From the NCBI RefSeq assembly GCF_046271865.1, contig NZ_CP176580.1, forward strand, positions 3,968,001 through 4,032,000: 64,000 nt of DNA, written 5' to 3'. Position numbers and translations under genes: made by a program. The notes below the pieces were generated by a model. That model searched no databases. It saw only the letters and a list, made by a program, of their open reading frames with translations, and was not told where the DNA came from. Origin of the DNA: Nitrincola salilacus (GTDB lineage: Bacteria > Pseudomonadota > Gammaproteobacteria > Pseudomonadales > Balneatricaceae). Position 1 is the stretch's first letter; every line of letters starts with the position of its first letter. Positions 17,274-25,967 of this stretch are shown piece after piece.

Positions 17274-17816
17274 ATGACAACGATAGTATCAGTGCGCCGT
17301 GGCAACCAGGTTGTCGTCGGTGGTGATGGCCAGGTTTCACTCGGCAACACCGTCATGAAGGGCACGGCCAGAAAAGTAAACGTGCTCGCCAAACATCAGG
17401 TGATCACCGGCTTTGCAGGCGGTACCGCAGACGCCATTACGCTGCGCGACCTGTTCGAACAGCAACTGGACAAGCACCAGGGCAATATCGTCACCGCCGT
17501 GATCCAGCTGGCCCGCGAATGGCGTAGTGATCGTGTGTTGCGCCGCCTTGAGGCACTGATGCTGGTGGCCAACCGCGAAAAAACCTTCCTGATCTCCGGC
17601 AACGGAGACGTGATCGAACCTGAAGAGGGCCTGATCGCAATAGGTTCCGGCGGCAATTATGCATTGGCTGCAGCCAAGGCCCTGACTCAGAACACCGATC
17701 TGGATGCCCGCAGCATCGTGGAAAAAAGCCTGCATATAGCGGCCAGCATCTGCGTATTCACCAATGACAATCTGACCATTGAGCAAATCACCACTGCAGG
17801 CGAAGGAGAATCCTGA
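17274..17816 (+). CDS. hslV: ATP-dependent protease subunit HslV
   Basis: Proteasome-like threonine peptidase that forms a double hexamer capped by HslU. After Met removal the mature protein starts TTIVSVRRGNQVVVGGDGQVSLG; Thr2 is the catalytic nucleophile. 180 residues, with GFAGGTADAITL, SGNGDVIEP and IGSGGNYALAAAKAL conserved. The stop overlaps the hslU start by one base (TGATG), giving translational coupling of the two subunits. Confidence 0.97.
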   Translation: MTTIVSVRRGNQVVVGGDGQVSLGNTVMKGTARKVNVLAKHQVITGFAGGTADAITLRDLFEQQLDKHQGNIVTAVIQLAREWRSDRVLRRLEALMLVANREKTFLISGNGDVIEPEEGLIAIGSGGNYALAAAKALTQNTDLDARSIVEKSLHIAASICVFTNDNLTIEQITTAGEGES

Positions 17817-19144
17817 TGTCCGATATGACCCCCCGCGAAATCGTCGACGAACTCAACCGTCATATCGTTGGCCAGGATCAGGCCAAGCGCTCCGTTGCCA
17901 TCGCCCTGCGTAACCGCTGGCGCCGCATGCAGCTGGGCGAAACACTGCGCCAGGAAGTCACCCCCAAGAATATTCTGATGATCGGCCCGACCGGTGTCGG
18001 CAAGACCGAGATCGCACGCCGTCTGGCGAAGCTGGCCAATGCCCCTTTCATCAAGGTCGAAGCGACCAAATTCACCGAAGTCGGCTATGTTGGCCGCGAT
18101 GTTGAGACTATCGTCCGCGATCTGGCCGAAATGGCCGTCAAGATGGTACGTGAGCAAGCGATGAGCAAAGTGCGTGTACCGGCTGAAGATGCCGCCGAAG
18201 AGCGCATTCTGGACGCCCTGTTGCCAGCCGCACGCAGCGGTCAGGATCAGACGCCCGAGCGCACCGACAGCGCCACCCGCCAGATCTTCCGCAAGAAACT
18301 GCGCGAAGGTCAGTTGGATGACAAGGAGATCGAGATCGAACTCTCTCAACCCAAGGTGGGCGTCGAGATCATGGCCCCTCCCGGCATGGAAGAGATGACC
18401 AATCAGCTACAGAGCATGTTTTCCAACATGGGGCAACAGCGCAAGCAGACACGCCGCATCAAGGTCAAGGAAGCGATGAAGCTGCTGACCGACGAAGAAG
18501 CCGGCAATCTGGTCAAAGAGGAAGATATCAAACAACAGGCCATCTACATGGTCGAACAGAACGGTATCGTGTTCCTGGACGAGATCGACAAGGTGTGCAA
18601 ACGTGGCGACTCCAGCGGTGGTGACGTATCCCGCGAAGGGGTTCAGCGCGACCTGCTGCCATTGATCGAAGGCTCCACCGTCAACACCAAATACGGCATG
18701 ATCAAGACAGACCACATTCTGTTCATCGCTTCAGGTGCTTTCCACCTGTCGCGCCCGTCTGACCTGATCCCCGAGCTGCAGGGACGTCTGCCGATCCGTG
18801 TCGAGCTCAATGCACTGACACCGGATGACTTCCGTCGCATTCTGACGGAGCCGACGGCGTCACTCACCGAGCAGTACAAGGCGTTGCTGGCAACCGAAGG
18901 TGTCAACATCGAGTTCAGCGACGATGGCATCGCGCGCATTGCGGAGCTGGCCTTCCAGGTGAATGAGCAGACAGAGAACATCGGTGCACGACGCCTGCAT
19001 ACCATGATGGAGCGTCTGCTGGATGAGATCTCCTACGTGGCCTCGGATCGTTCTGGTGACACCATTCAGATCGATGCCGCCTATGTTGATGAGCAGCTCG
19101 GCAAGCTGACACAAGATGAAGATCTGAGCCACTATATTCTCTGA
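17816..19144 (+). CDS. hslU: HslU ATPase, unfoldase of the HslUV protease
   Basis: AAA+ unfoldase of the ClpX/HslU group; 442 residues. Walker A is GPTGVGKT (57-64). The intermediate I-domain spans about 110-240, Walker B is GIVFLDEIDKVCKR, and sensor/arginine-finger segments GAFHLSRPSDLIPELQGRLPIRVEL and ENIGARRLHTMMERLL follow. The C-terminal LSHYIL is the tail that inserts into HslV pockets. Confidence 0.97.
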   Translation: MSDMTPREIVDELNRHIVGQDQAKRSVAIALRNRWRRMQLGETLRQEVTPKNILMIGPTGVGKTEIARRLAKLANAPFIKVEATKFTEVGYVGRDVETIVRDLAEMAVKMVREQAMSKVRVPAEDAAEERILDALLPAARSGQDQTPERTDSATRQIFRKKLREGQLDDKEIEIELSQPKVGVEIMAPPGMEEMTNQLQSMFSNMGQQRKQTRRIKVKEAMKLLTDEEAGNLVKEEDIKQQAIYMVEQNGIVFLDEIDKVCKRGDSSGGDVSREGVQRDLLPLIEGSTVNTKYGMIKTDHILFIASGAFHLSRPSDLIPELQGRLPIRVELNALTPDDFRRILTEPTASLTEQYKALLATEGVNIEFSDDGIARIAELAFQVNEQTENIGARRLHTMMERLLDEISYVASDRSGDTIQIDAAYVDEQLGKLTQDEDLSHYIL

Positions 19145-19159
19145 TGTTCAGCCCTTCCG

Positions 19160-19181
19160 CCCTGCCCGCTTCCGGGCAGGG
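19160..19181 (+). terminator. GC-rich hairpin after hslU
   Basis: Stem CCCTGCCCG / CGGGCAGGG with a 4-base loop, 15 bp past the hslU stop. No U-tract, so possibly an attenuator or processing hairpin. Confidence 0.5.
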
Positions 19182-19205
19182 GTTCAGTCCCCATGGAGAG
19201 AGCGC

Positions 19206-19586
19206 ATGAAACAGGTTCCACTGCCCAGCGATATCCGACTGCATCTCAAATCCCGCACGCTGGAGCTGGTCTATGCCGATGGCACGTTTGAGCTGACCGC
19301 CGAATTTTTGCGTGTCCACTCCCCGTCGGCCGAAGTACGCGGCCACGGCATTGGCAACGGCACACTGCAAACCGGCAAGCGCCATGTCGGCATCAAAGGG
19401 GTTGAGCCCTCCGGTAACTATGCCCTGAAGATCATCTTTGATGATGGCCACGACAGCGGCCTTTACACCTGGGAATACCTGCACGACCTGAGCCACAACC
19501 AGCCACAATACTGGGATGCCTACCTCAAGGCACTCGAAGCAGCCGGCGCATCACGCGATGGCGGACTGATCGCACGCAGCCATTGA
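19206..19586 (+). CDS. DUF971 domain protein (GBBH-like N-terminal domain)
   Basis: 126 residues, a single small domain related to the N-terminal zinc-binding domain of gamma-butyrobetaine hydroxylase: LKSRTLELVYADGTFELTAEFLRVHSPSAEV, then GNYALKIIFDDGHDSGLYTWEYLHDL. The exact role is unknown. Its fixed position between hslU and ubiE in gammaproteobacteria is the main context. GGAGAG lies upstream of the ATG. Confidence 0.88.
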   Translation: MKQVPLPSDIRLHLKSRTLELVYADGTFELTAEFLRVHSPSAEVRGHGIGNGTLQTGKRHVGIKGVEPSGNYALKIIFDDGHDSGLYTWEYLHDLSHNQPQYWDAYLKALEAAGASRDGGLIARSH

Positions 19587-19648
19587 CGGGACAAAGCCGC
19601 CACTGCTGGTTTACAATGGCCTGAATTCACTTATCCGATGCAGCGATC

Positions 19649-20407
19649 ATGAGCGAGCAGAATAAAGACAACACCACCCACTTCGGTTTCAAGAGCGTAC
19701 CTCTGGAGGAGAAAACCCGGCATGTTGCCGATGTTTTTCACTCCGTTGCGGCCAAATATGATGTGATGAACGACCTGATGTCCGGCGGCATTCACCGTCT
19801 GTGGAAACGCATCACCATTGAGCGAAGCGGCGCACGCCGTGGCCACAAGGTGCTGGATATCGCCGGTGGCACGGGCGATCTGACAAAAAAATTCTCCCGG
19901 ATCGTTGGTCCAGAAGGCAAGGTTATCCTGGCCGATATCAACGAATCGATGCTGAATGTCGGACGCGACAAGCTGATCAACTCAGGCGTTGCCGGTAATG
20001 TCGAATATGTACAGGCGAATGCCGAAGCGCTGCCGTTTGAAGACAACAGCTTCGATATCATCACCATTGCGTTTGGTCTGCGCAACGTCACCGACAAGGA
20101 CAAGGCGATCCGCTCCATGCTGCGCTGCCTCAAGCCCGGCGGCAAGCTGATGATTCTGGAGTTCTCCAAAACCGAGAACCCAGCCCTGACCAAGCTCTAT
20201 GATTTCTACTCTTTCAACATCCTGCCACAAATGGGCCAACTGATCGCCAAGGACTCAGAAAGCTATCGCTACCTGGCCGAATCGATCCGCATGCACCCGG
20301 ATCAGGAAACCTTGAAAGAGATGATGGTGGATGCAGGCTTCGTCAATTGCCGTTATGAAAACATGACCGGCGGCATCGTTGCGCTGCATACCGGCATCAA
20401 GCCCTGA
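19649..20407 (+). CDS. ubiE: ubiquinone/menaquinone C-methyltransferase
   Basis: SAM-dependent methyltransferase acting on the demethoxy-quinol ring in ubiquinone synthesis (and demethylmenaquinone where present). 252 residues. Family signatures are YDVMNDLMSGGIHRLWKR, motif I VLDIAGGTGDLTKKF, FDIITIAFGLRNVTDKDKA, and RCLKPGGKLMILEFSKTENPAL with YDFYSFNILPQMGQLI. Forms a ubiE-ubiJ unit, but the usual ubiB is not next. Confidence 0.96.
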   Translation: MSEQNKDNTTHFGFKSVPLEEKTRHVADVFHSVAAKYDVMNDLMSGGIHRLWKRITIERSGARRGHKVLDIAGGTGDLTKKFSRIVGPEGKVILADINESMLNVGRDKLINSGVAGNVEYVQANAEALPFEDNSFDIITIAFGLRNVTDKDKAIRSMLRCLKPGGKLMILEFSKTENPALTKLYDFYSFNILPQMGQLIAKDSESYRYLAESIRMHPDQETLKEMMVDAGFVNCRYENMTGGIVALHTGIKP

Positions 20408-20462
20408 GATCCGATAACTTATCAACGATAGCCCTCCCTCGTCCAAACAAGAGGAACCACCG

Positions 20463-21101
20463 ATGGCCGTGCAGATGATCCAGACCGCCCTGCTCGATAC
20501 TGCTGAGCAAAGCCTCAATCTGCTGCTGCGCCAGGATCCTCAGACACTGGCACGGCTGGACCGCCTCAGTAGCAAGGTGATCCGTATCGAGATCACCGAG
20601 CCCGAGCAGTGGATCTATCTGCTGCCACACGGCAAAGGTATCGACCTGCTCAGCCATTTTGAAACCGAACCCGACCTGATCCTGCGCGGCTCCGGTGCCA
20701 GCCTGCTGCAGATGGCGCAGAGCGAAAACTCGCGCGATCTGCTGTTTGGCAAAGGGGTAGAGGTCGAGGGCGATCAGGCACTGGCAAGCGAGTTCAAGAA
20801 AGCGCTGGCCGGTTTTGCGATCGACTGGGAGGAGTGGCTGGGTGATCTGGTCGGCGATACCCTCGCGCACCCTCTGGCAGAACTCTTTCGGGCACAGAAG
20901 CAATTTCTTCAGCAAAGCAGCCAGAGCCTGACGCTGAACATGACCGAATTTCTGCAGGAAGAGGCGCGTGTAATACCACCACGCGCCGAGATAGAAGGTT
21001 TTATCGAAGAGGTCGGCGAAACAAGAGAAGCCGTTGACAGGCTCGAAGCCCGCATCAACCGGCTGATCACTCTTGCAGAAACACCTGTCAGAAAGGCTTG
21101 A
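20463..21101 (+). CDS. ubiJ: UbiJ, SCP2-domain ubiquinone biosynthesis factor
   Basis: 212 residues. An N-terminal SCP2/sterol-carrier-like lipid pocket (about 15-115: VIRIEITEPEQWIYLLPHGKG ... PDLILRGSGASLLQMA) is followed by a C-terminal helical coiled region (from about 140). UbiJ with UbiK scaffolds the soluble Ubi complex and binds ubiquinone intermediates. Its position right after ubiE supports the call. Its last 14 bp overlap the convergent hemJ. Confidence 0.88.
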   Translation: MAVQMIQTALLDTAEQSLNLLLRQDPQTLARLDRLSSKVIRIEITEPEQWIYLLPHGKGIDLLSHFETEPDLILRGSGASLLQMAQSENSRDLLFGKGVEVEGDQALASEFKKALAGFAIDWEEWLGDLVGDTLAHPLAELFRAQKQFLQQSSQSLTLNMTEFLQEEARVIPPRAEIEGFIEEVGETREAVDRLEARINRLITLAETPVRKA

Positions 21102-21510
21102 TCACCACCAGAATCAGAATCGGCACAAACACCAGCAGCGGCAACTCATTGAACAGACGCAACTGACGACTGCTCAAGTGCAGATTGTTCTGCTGCATCC
21201 GCTTCAGATACACATAGCACCAGACGTGATAACCGATCAGCAACAGCACGAACAACAGCTTGGCATGAATCCAGGCACCCGCACCGCGCCAGTAAGCCAT
21301 CCATAGCCACATCCCCAGCCCCAGCGTCAACACCGCCATCACCGTCATGAACCCGAACAGCTTACGCGCCATGATCTGCAGTCGCCTGACATCTTCCCCG
21401 GCTGCCACACCCTCCACATAATGCACATAGATACGAGGCAGGTAGAAGATTCCCGCCATCCAACTGGTCATAGTCAGAATATGAAACATTTTGTACCAAA
21501 GCATAAGCAC
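21088..21510 (-). CDS. hemJ: protoporphyrinogen IX oxidase, HemJ type
   Basis: A 140-residue, four-helix inner-membrane protein of the HemJ/UPF0093 family, the heme-pathway oxidase in bacteria without HemG or HemY. Conserved segments are YKMFHILTMTSWMAGIFYLPRIYVHY (His10 is the expected heme ligand), ARKLFGFMTVMA, WIHAKLLFVLLLIGYH and FNELPLLVFVPILILVVIKPF. It sits where ubiB normally follows ubiJ, in the opposite orientation. Confidence 0.9.
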   Translation of the reverse strand: MLMLWYKMFHILTMTSWMAGIFYLPRIYVHYVEGVAAGEDVRRLQIMARKLFGFMTVMAVLTLGLGMWLWMAYWRGAGAWIHAKLLFVLLLIGYHVWCYVYLKRMQQNNLHLSSRQLRLFNELPLLVFVPILILVVIKPF

Positions 21511-21689
21511 TCCAAAGTACGGTTAACGGCGATTCAGTCGACAAAAGGTTCTGGCTAGTCTACCTTAACTGGACGTTCGTTGATGTCCGTATGACCCACA
21601 TTGGCTCATAGTAAAAGGTAACCGGCGCAATCAAATAGTTCGGTTATACTGTAACGATGGTTCATGGACAACTTTCCTGAGGTAGCGAT

Positions 21690-22130
21690 ATGACAGCAGT
21701 CCAGACAGAACTCACCAGCGACGCGCTTCTGGCAATGCCAGAAAGCGATTACATGAACGACGCGCAGCTGCGCTTTTTTACACAGTATCTGCAGCAACAG
21801 CGCACCGAAGTTGAAGAACACCTGAAGAGTGTCAGAGAGGAGATGACGCAACAGGACAATGCAGGCGATGAAGCCGATCACGCCATCGTTGAAGAGGAGC
21901 TGCGGCTTTTACTGCGTCAGGCTGAGCGCGAAACCAAGCTGATGGGTAAGATCGACAAGGCACTGGATCGGATTCGGCAGGGTGAATATGGCTACTGCCT
22001 TGAGACTGGCGCCCCTATTGGCCTTAAACGGCTGCTGCTGCGTCCAACGGCCGAACTCTGCACCGAGGCCAAACAGATGCACGAAGAGCAGGAGAGTCAC
22101 TATCAGAAGCAGCGAGGCTACACGCTTTAA
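21690..22130 (+). CDS. DksA/TraR-family protein with a two-cysteine (C2) finger
   Basis: 146 residues with DksA architecture: a long coiled coil (about 25-90) with the tip motif DEADHA (DxxDxA, the acidic residues that enter the RNA polymerase secondary channel), and a C-terminal finger. The finger reads CLET-x17-CTEA, so the second Cys of each CxxC pair is Thr or Ala. This is the CxxT/CxxA pattern described for the zinc-independent Pseudomonas aeruginosa DksA2, which replaces DksA under zinc starvation. A canonical DksA is expected elsewhere in the genome. No Zur box was identified upstream. Confidence 0.85.
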   Translation: MTAVQTELTSDALLAMPESDYMNDAQLRFFTQYLQQQRTEVEEHLKSVREEMTQQDNAGDEADHAIVEEELRLLLRQAERETKLMGKIDKALDRIRQGEYGYCLETGAPIGLKRLLLRPTAELCTEAKQMHEEQESHYQKQRGYTL

Positions 22131-22132
22131 TT

Positions 22133-22168
22133 TCTCAACTGTGTCCTCTCAACTGTCACCTCTCAACT
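22133..22168. repeat. three 14-bp tandem units between convergent genes
   Basis: TCTCAACTGTGTCC, TCTCAACTGTCACC, TCTCAACTAGAGAG; the last also forms the hairpin TCAACT-AGAG-AGTTGA. It starts 3 bp after the dksA-like stop and reaches the stop of the GGDEF-EAL gene. Confidence 0.85.
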
Positions 22169-23803
22169 AGAGAGTTGAACCTGCGCAGCCGTCAGAAAGC
22201 GCTGACCAAAATCACCTGCAGAAAGGGGCTTACTGAACAGGTAGCCCTGATATTCATCACACCCCAGTTGCGACAGGCTGATACGCTGTTGCTCTGTTTC
22301 CACCCCTTCGGCTACCACTTCAAGACCAAGGCTTCTGGCCATCGCCACAATGGTGCTGACGATTGCCAGATCTCCCTGATCTGCAGGAAGCCCCGTGACA
22401 AAGCTGCGATCGATCTTCAGCCGGTGCAGACGCAAGCGTTTCAGATAGCTGAGCGATGAGTAACCAGTCCCGAAATCATCCATCGCCAGACTGACACCCA
22501 GCAGCCGGAGCTTGCGCAGCGATCTGGCACTGCGTTCAAAATCCTTCAGCAGGCAGCTTTCTGTCAGCTCAAGCTCAAGATAACAGGCCGGCAGACTCGC
22601 CTGGCGCAGAGTGTCGCGCACCAGCTCAACGATATTGTCCTGCTGCAGCTGAATACACGACAGATTCACCGACACTCTGATCGGATAACCACTGTCTAGC
22701 CACTGCCGTGCCTGCTGACACGCCTGCTGCAGCACCCAGAGCCCGATCTCATTGATCAGACCCGACTCCTCAGCCAGCGGAATAAACTGATCCGGCGGTA
22801 CCATGCCACGGGTGGGATGATGCCAACGCAACAAAGCTTCAACACCTCCCGGCACCCCCTCGTCAAACAGCACCTGTGCCTGATAGTGCAACTCCAGCTC
22901 ACCGCGACTGATGGCATGGCGCAGATCATGCTCAAGCGTGAAACGTTCCTGACTGATCACCGACATCTCGGGTGAATAGAACTGATAACTGTTGCGACCC
23001 TGCGCCTTGGCCTTGATCATTGCCGTATCCGCATGCTTGAGCAGTAGATCGGTATCCTCACCGTGATCCGGGCTGACACTGATACCAATGGTGGCCGCAA
23101 CATAAAGCTGATGTCCCGCTATGGAAAACGGCGCATGCAGATGTGCCAGAATATCACTGGCCAGTTGCTCTATCCGGGCTCGATCCTTCACCCGCGTCAA
23201 AATCAGAAACTCGTCACCGGCAGCGCGCGCCAGCACATCTTGCTCACCCAGACAGCATTTCAGGCGATTGGCCACCTCAATCAACAGTTGATCACCCGCC
23301 GCATGCCCCAGGCTCTCGTTGATCACCTTGAAGCGATCCAGATTCATAAACAGCAATGCCACCTGTTCCTGGTGGTAATCAGATCGGGCATCAATGGCAA
23401 GATTGAGCTGGTCATACAGACTTCGCCAGTTGGGCAGGCCTGTCAGCTGATCATAGTTGGATAACTCATGGATACGCTCGTGCGACGCAGTGATCACATC
23501 AAGCTGCTCGGCGGCTGAGCGCAACTGGCGGGTAAGAGGGCGGATCATGAAGAGTGTGAGCAGAGCCATGGATAAAACCACCAGCATCAGCAACCCCATA
23601 TAGGAGCCGGATGTCAGCAGTGGCATCAGAGCCATGAAACCCATCACTTCCACCTGTCCAGCCAGAATGCTGGCATGGGCAGAGCTGAAAAACAGTATGT
23701 AGGTGGTCAGCAAACCGACCAGAAAAGCCGTACCCAGACTCGACACAGCGACCGCGACGATCAGCTTATGCTGGATACCTCTACTAATACCTCTAGTACT
23801 CAA
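22163..23803 (-). CDS. membrane GGDEF-EAL protein
   Basis: 546 residues. Two or three membrane helices (about 13-35, 50-62 and 66-88) are followed by a GGDEF domain (about 120-280) and an EAL domain (about 295-540). The GGDEF motif is altered to AAGDEF. The EAL side looks intact: EALLRW, NLSCIQL, LTESCLL, MDDFGTGYSSL, KIDRSF and AEGVETEQQ. It is therefore likely a c-di-GMP phosphodiesterase, perhaps with a GTP-sensing GGDEF. It starts at TTG, with AGGAG 8 bases before it. The first codons lie in two 12-bp repeats (23775-23798). Convergent with the dksA-like gene and 261 bp from the siaD stop. Confidence 0.9.
   Translation of the reverse strand: MSTRGISRGIQHKLIVAVAVSSLGTAFLVGLLTTYILFFSSAHASILAGQVEVMGFMALMPLLTSGSYMGLLMLVVLSMALLTLFMIRPLTRQLRSAAEQLDVITASHERIHELSNYDQLTGLPNWRSLYDQLNLAIDARSDYHQEQVALLFMNLDRFKVINESLGHAAGDQLLIEVANRLKCCLGEQDVLARAAGDEFLILTRVKDRARIEQLASDILAHLHAPFSIAGHQLYVAATIGISVSPDHGEDTDLLLKHADTAMIKAKAQGRNSYQFYSPEMSVISQERFTLEHDLRHAISRGELELHYQAQVLFDEGVPGGVEALLRWHHPTRGMVPPDQFIPLAEESGLINEIGLWVLQQACQQARQWLDSGYPIRVSVNLSCIQLQQDNIVELVRDTLRQASLPACYLELELTESCLLKDFERSARSLRKLRLLGVSLAMDDFGTGYSSLSYLKRLRLHRLKIDRSFVTGLPADQGDLAIVSTIVAMARSLGLEVVAEGVETEQQRISLSQLGCDEYQGYLFSKPLSAGDFGQRFLTAAQVQLSS
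23775..23798 (-). repeat. two 12-bp tandem units inside the GGDEF-EAL N-terminus
   Basis: ATACCTCTACTA and ATACCTCTAGTA, encoding a Gly-Ile-Ser-Arg repeat right after the TTG start. Confidence 0.7.
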
Positions 23804-24033
23804 ACCTCGTTCTCCTGGCTTGTCAGCCGGTCAGCATGTGAGCTTAAACCTGACTGCATACCCGATCCTTGAGTAGCATCAATATTATTATGATTATTCA
23901 GAGAGTAGATTGAAGATATACATTGTGGCCTGACTTCGCCAGTATCCTTTCGATCATTAGACCTTAGGCTAACAGATTATGAACAGGCAGGCTATTATGC
24001 AGTTTTACTATTTAGGTATAGCTGTTGAAGGAA

Positions 24034-24061
24034 TGGTTATTAAGACGTGGTTATTAATAGA
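24034..24061. repeat. two 14-bp tandem units downstream of siaD
   Basis: TGGTTATTAAGACG followed by TGGTTATTAATAGA, just before the siaD stop. The rest of the 261-bp gap (23804-24064) shows no gene. Confidence 0.65.
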
Positions 24062-24064
24062 TCG

Positions 24065-24895
24065 CTATTTGCAGTCTTTCAACGCGGGGCTCCATACACA
24101 GACGCGATTTCGGCCAGCGCGCTTGGCGGCATAGAGCGCCTGATCGCTTCGATCCAGCACCTGATCTATGGTCTCATCATCAGACAACACACTGATACCG
24201 ATGCTGATCGTCAAACCAAGCCGCTGTCCTTCGATCTCCATTGACATGGCATCGAAGCGTGCACAGATCTGCTCAGCTTTATTCAGCGCGTCCCCCTCTT
24301 CACACTCGGGAAGCAGCACCCCAAACTCCTCGCCTCCGATACGCCCAACAATATCGACATTGCGCAGCAGCGACAACAGAGTGTCGGCAAAGCGTTTAAG
24401 CACCTTGTCTCCCATCTGATGACCATGTGCATCATTGATGAACTTGAAATGATCCAGATCGAGCATCAACAACGCCATCGGCAACTGATAGCGTTGATGG
24501 CGCTTGATCTGATAGTTGGCAAGCTCATAAAAATGACGACGATTGCTGGTTCCGGTCAGCTCATCCACTGAGGCCAGAGTTTTGAGCTCCTGCGTCAGTT
24601 TTTCGCGTTCCTCGACCTCACGCTGCAACGCCTCGTTAAGCTGGCTCAACTCCTTTGCCTGATCGGCAAGGGCATGATTAGCGCTTTGCAGTTGCAACTG
24701 CATTCTGTCGGACAAGCGCACCATGCGTCGCTGCTCTCGATAAGCCTGGCTGTAGGCTTCGGCCAGCGAGCGCACGCCATGCGCCACATCATCCAGTTTT
24801 TCCAGAATGGCCGCGGCCTCGTCGATCACCCGCTCTTCATTGAAGAAGAGGCTGAAGTCCGCCGGTTTGCTATGAGGATCGTCTGTCTTGTTCAT
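24065..24895 (-). CDS. siaD: diguanylate cyclase SiaD
   Basis: 276 residues. An N-terminal helical/coiled region (about 20-105) links to a GGDEF domain with LMLDLDHFKFINDAHGHQMGD and the active-site signature RIGGEEFGVLLPE. No membrane segment. In Pseudomonas aeruginosa SiaD makes c-di-GMP when bound by unphosphorylated SiaC. Here it is last in the leftward operon and overlaps siaC by 4 bp (ATGA), which supports the assignment. Confidence 0.9.
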   Translation of the reverse strand: MNKTDDPHSKPADFSLFFNEERVIDEAAAILEKLDDVAHGVRSLAEAYSQAYREQRRMVRLSDRMQLQLQSANHALADQAKELSQLNEALQREVEEREKLTQELKTLASVDELTGTSNRRHFYELANYQIKRHQRYQLPMALLMLDLDHFKFINDAHGHQMGDKVLKRFADTLLSLLRNVDIVGRIGGEEFGVLLPECEEGDALNKAEQICARFDAMSMEIEGQRLGLTISIGISVLSDDETIDQVLDRSDQALYAAKRAGRNRVCVWSPALKDCK

Positions 24896-25278
24896 GACTC
24901 GGTTACACGCAGAACAAAGCTGGCATATTCAAAATCCTCAGAAAAATCTTCCCCAAATTCCTCCATGGTTTCGTCCTCGCTCTCGTAATGCCAGTGAATA
25001 GTCACAGGCCTGCCATTTCTGGCCGCATCCTCCAGCAACTGGAACAGATTCATCAGCGCCTTGGCACTGGAGCTATTGAAATAGATCATATGCAGATCAA
25101 ACTGCACACGGGTGTCATGGGCATCGGCAAGCCAAATCTGCATCGATTCGAGCAACGGGCCAAAAAAGGCTGCGGCATCTTCGGGAAAAGACTCTCCCGC
25201 CATCAGGAAACTACCGCTACTGAAGTCAAACTCGACCCGAGGAGAACGCTCAGTTGCTTCAATCTTGATCATGTCCAT
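24892..25278 (-). CDS. siaC: SiaC regulatory phosphoprotein
   Basis: 128 residues, DUF1987/SiaC family. The core is VEFDFSSGSFLMAGESFPEDA ... FDLHMIYFNSSSAKALMNLFQLLEDA ... VTIHWHYESEDETMEEFGEDF. The family phosphorylation site lies in the YFN(S/T)SS segment; here residues 69-71 are all Ser, so the acceptor would be Ser rather than Thr (inference). SiaB phosphorylates it, SiaA dephosphorylates it, and the bare form activates SiaD. Confidence 0.9.
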   Translation of the reverse strand: MDMIKIEATERSPRVEFDFSSGSFLMAGESFPEDAAAFFGPLLESMQIWLADAHDTRVQFDLHMIYFNSSSAKALMNLFQLLEDAARNGRPVTIHWHYESEDETMEEFGEDFSEDFEYASFVLRVTES

Positions 25279-25291
25279 AGGCTCAGTCGCT

Positions 25292-25837
25292 TCAGATAAA
25301 GGCTTTAAGACAGAAAAATGAAGTTCGATTCTGCAGTTCCAGAAAATCGAACTCTATGGGTTTGCTGGATCGTCTGGCGATCTCTATCAACCCTATCGAA
25401 CCACCCTGGCTCTCCTCTTCCGAGGGTGATCGAAGTTTTTCTCGGTAGTGCGCTTTAAGCTCGTCCTTATCCATTGCGCGCAGCTGCTCCAGCCGCTGCT
25501 TCAGATCCGCCACCTTGTTAACATCCAGGACATTGGCACAGACGACAAAATAACCGCCCTCTTCCGCCCCGACTAACACCAGCCCCGAACTGACCGCATC
25601 CGCTCCGGGACTGCTCGATGTCAGACGCTCGTCTGAATATCGAATAATGTTCTGCACCTGCTCAACAAACACCGAAAAAAGACGCTTCGCCTGATTGGTA
25701 TCCTCAGACTCCATCTTGCGGCGCAGAATATCGCCGAGGCTATAAAGCACCTTTTCTGACACATAACCGGAGTAACACAACACTACTCCCTGAACATCCA
25801 GTTCCTGTTTGAAATTCTGATAATAAGACGCCAGCAT
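25292..25837 (-). CDS. siaB: SiaB-family protein kinase
   Basis: 181 residues, DUF6272/SiaB family, an atypical GHKL-like fold. Conserved pieces are YQNFKQELDVQGVVLCYSG near the N-terminus, FSVFVEQVQNIIRYSDER (equivalent to the helix carrying the ATP-binding Asn), and SQGGSIGLIEIARRSSKPIEFDF near the end. It phosphorylates SiaC. Gap of 13 bp to siaC and 130 bp from the upstream binding-protein gene. Confidence 0.88.
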   Translation of the reverse strand: MLASYYQNFKQELDVQGVVLCYSGYVSEKVLYSLGDILRRKMESEDTNQAKRLFSVFVEQVQNIIRYSDERLTSSSPGADAVSSGLVLVGAEEGGYFVVCANVLDVNKVADLKQRLEQLRAMDKDELKAHYREKLRSPSEEESQGGSIGLIEIARRSSKPIEFDFLELQNRTSFFCLKAFI

Positions 25838-25967
25838 TATGCCCTCACTTTTCCAACAAGCCGGTGGTACCTTCTACTGTACATAAGTCGTACTGAGGCA
25901 CCACAACATGGGAAAGCTGTTAATGAGTATAGTCAACGAACCTGAATGCAGCCACGGCCCGTTTCAA

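Noticed and set aside
22163..23803. Dual-active diguanylate cyclase/phosphodiesterase
   Set aside because: The GGDEF motif reads AAGDEF; only the EAL half has a full catalytic set, so cyclase activity was not claimed.
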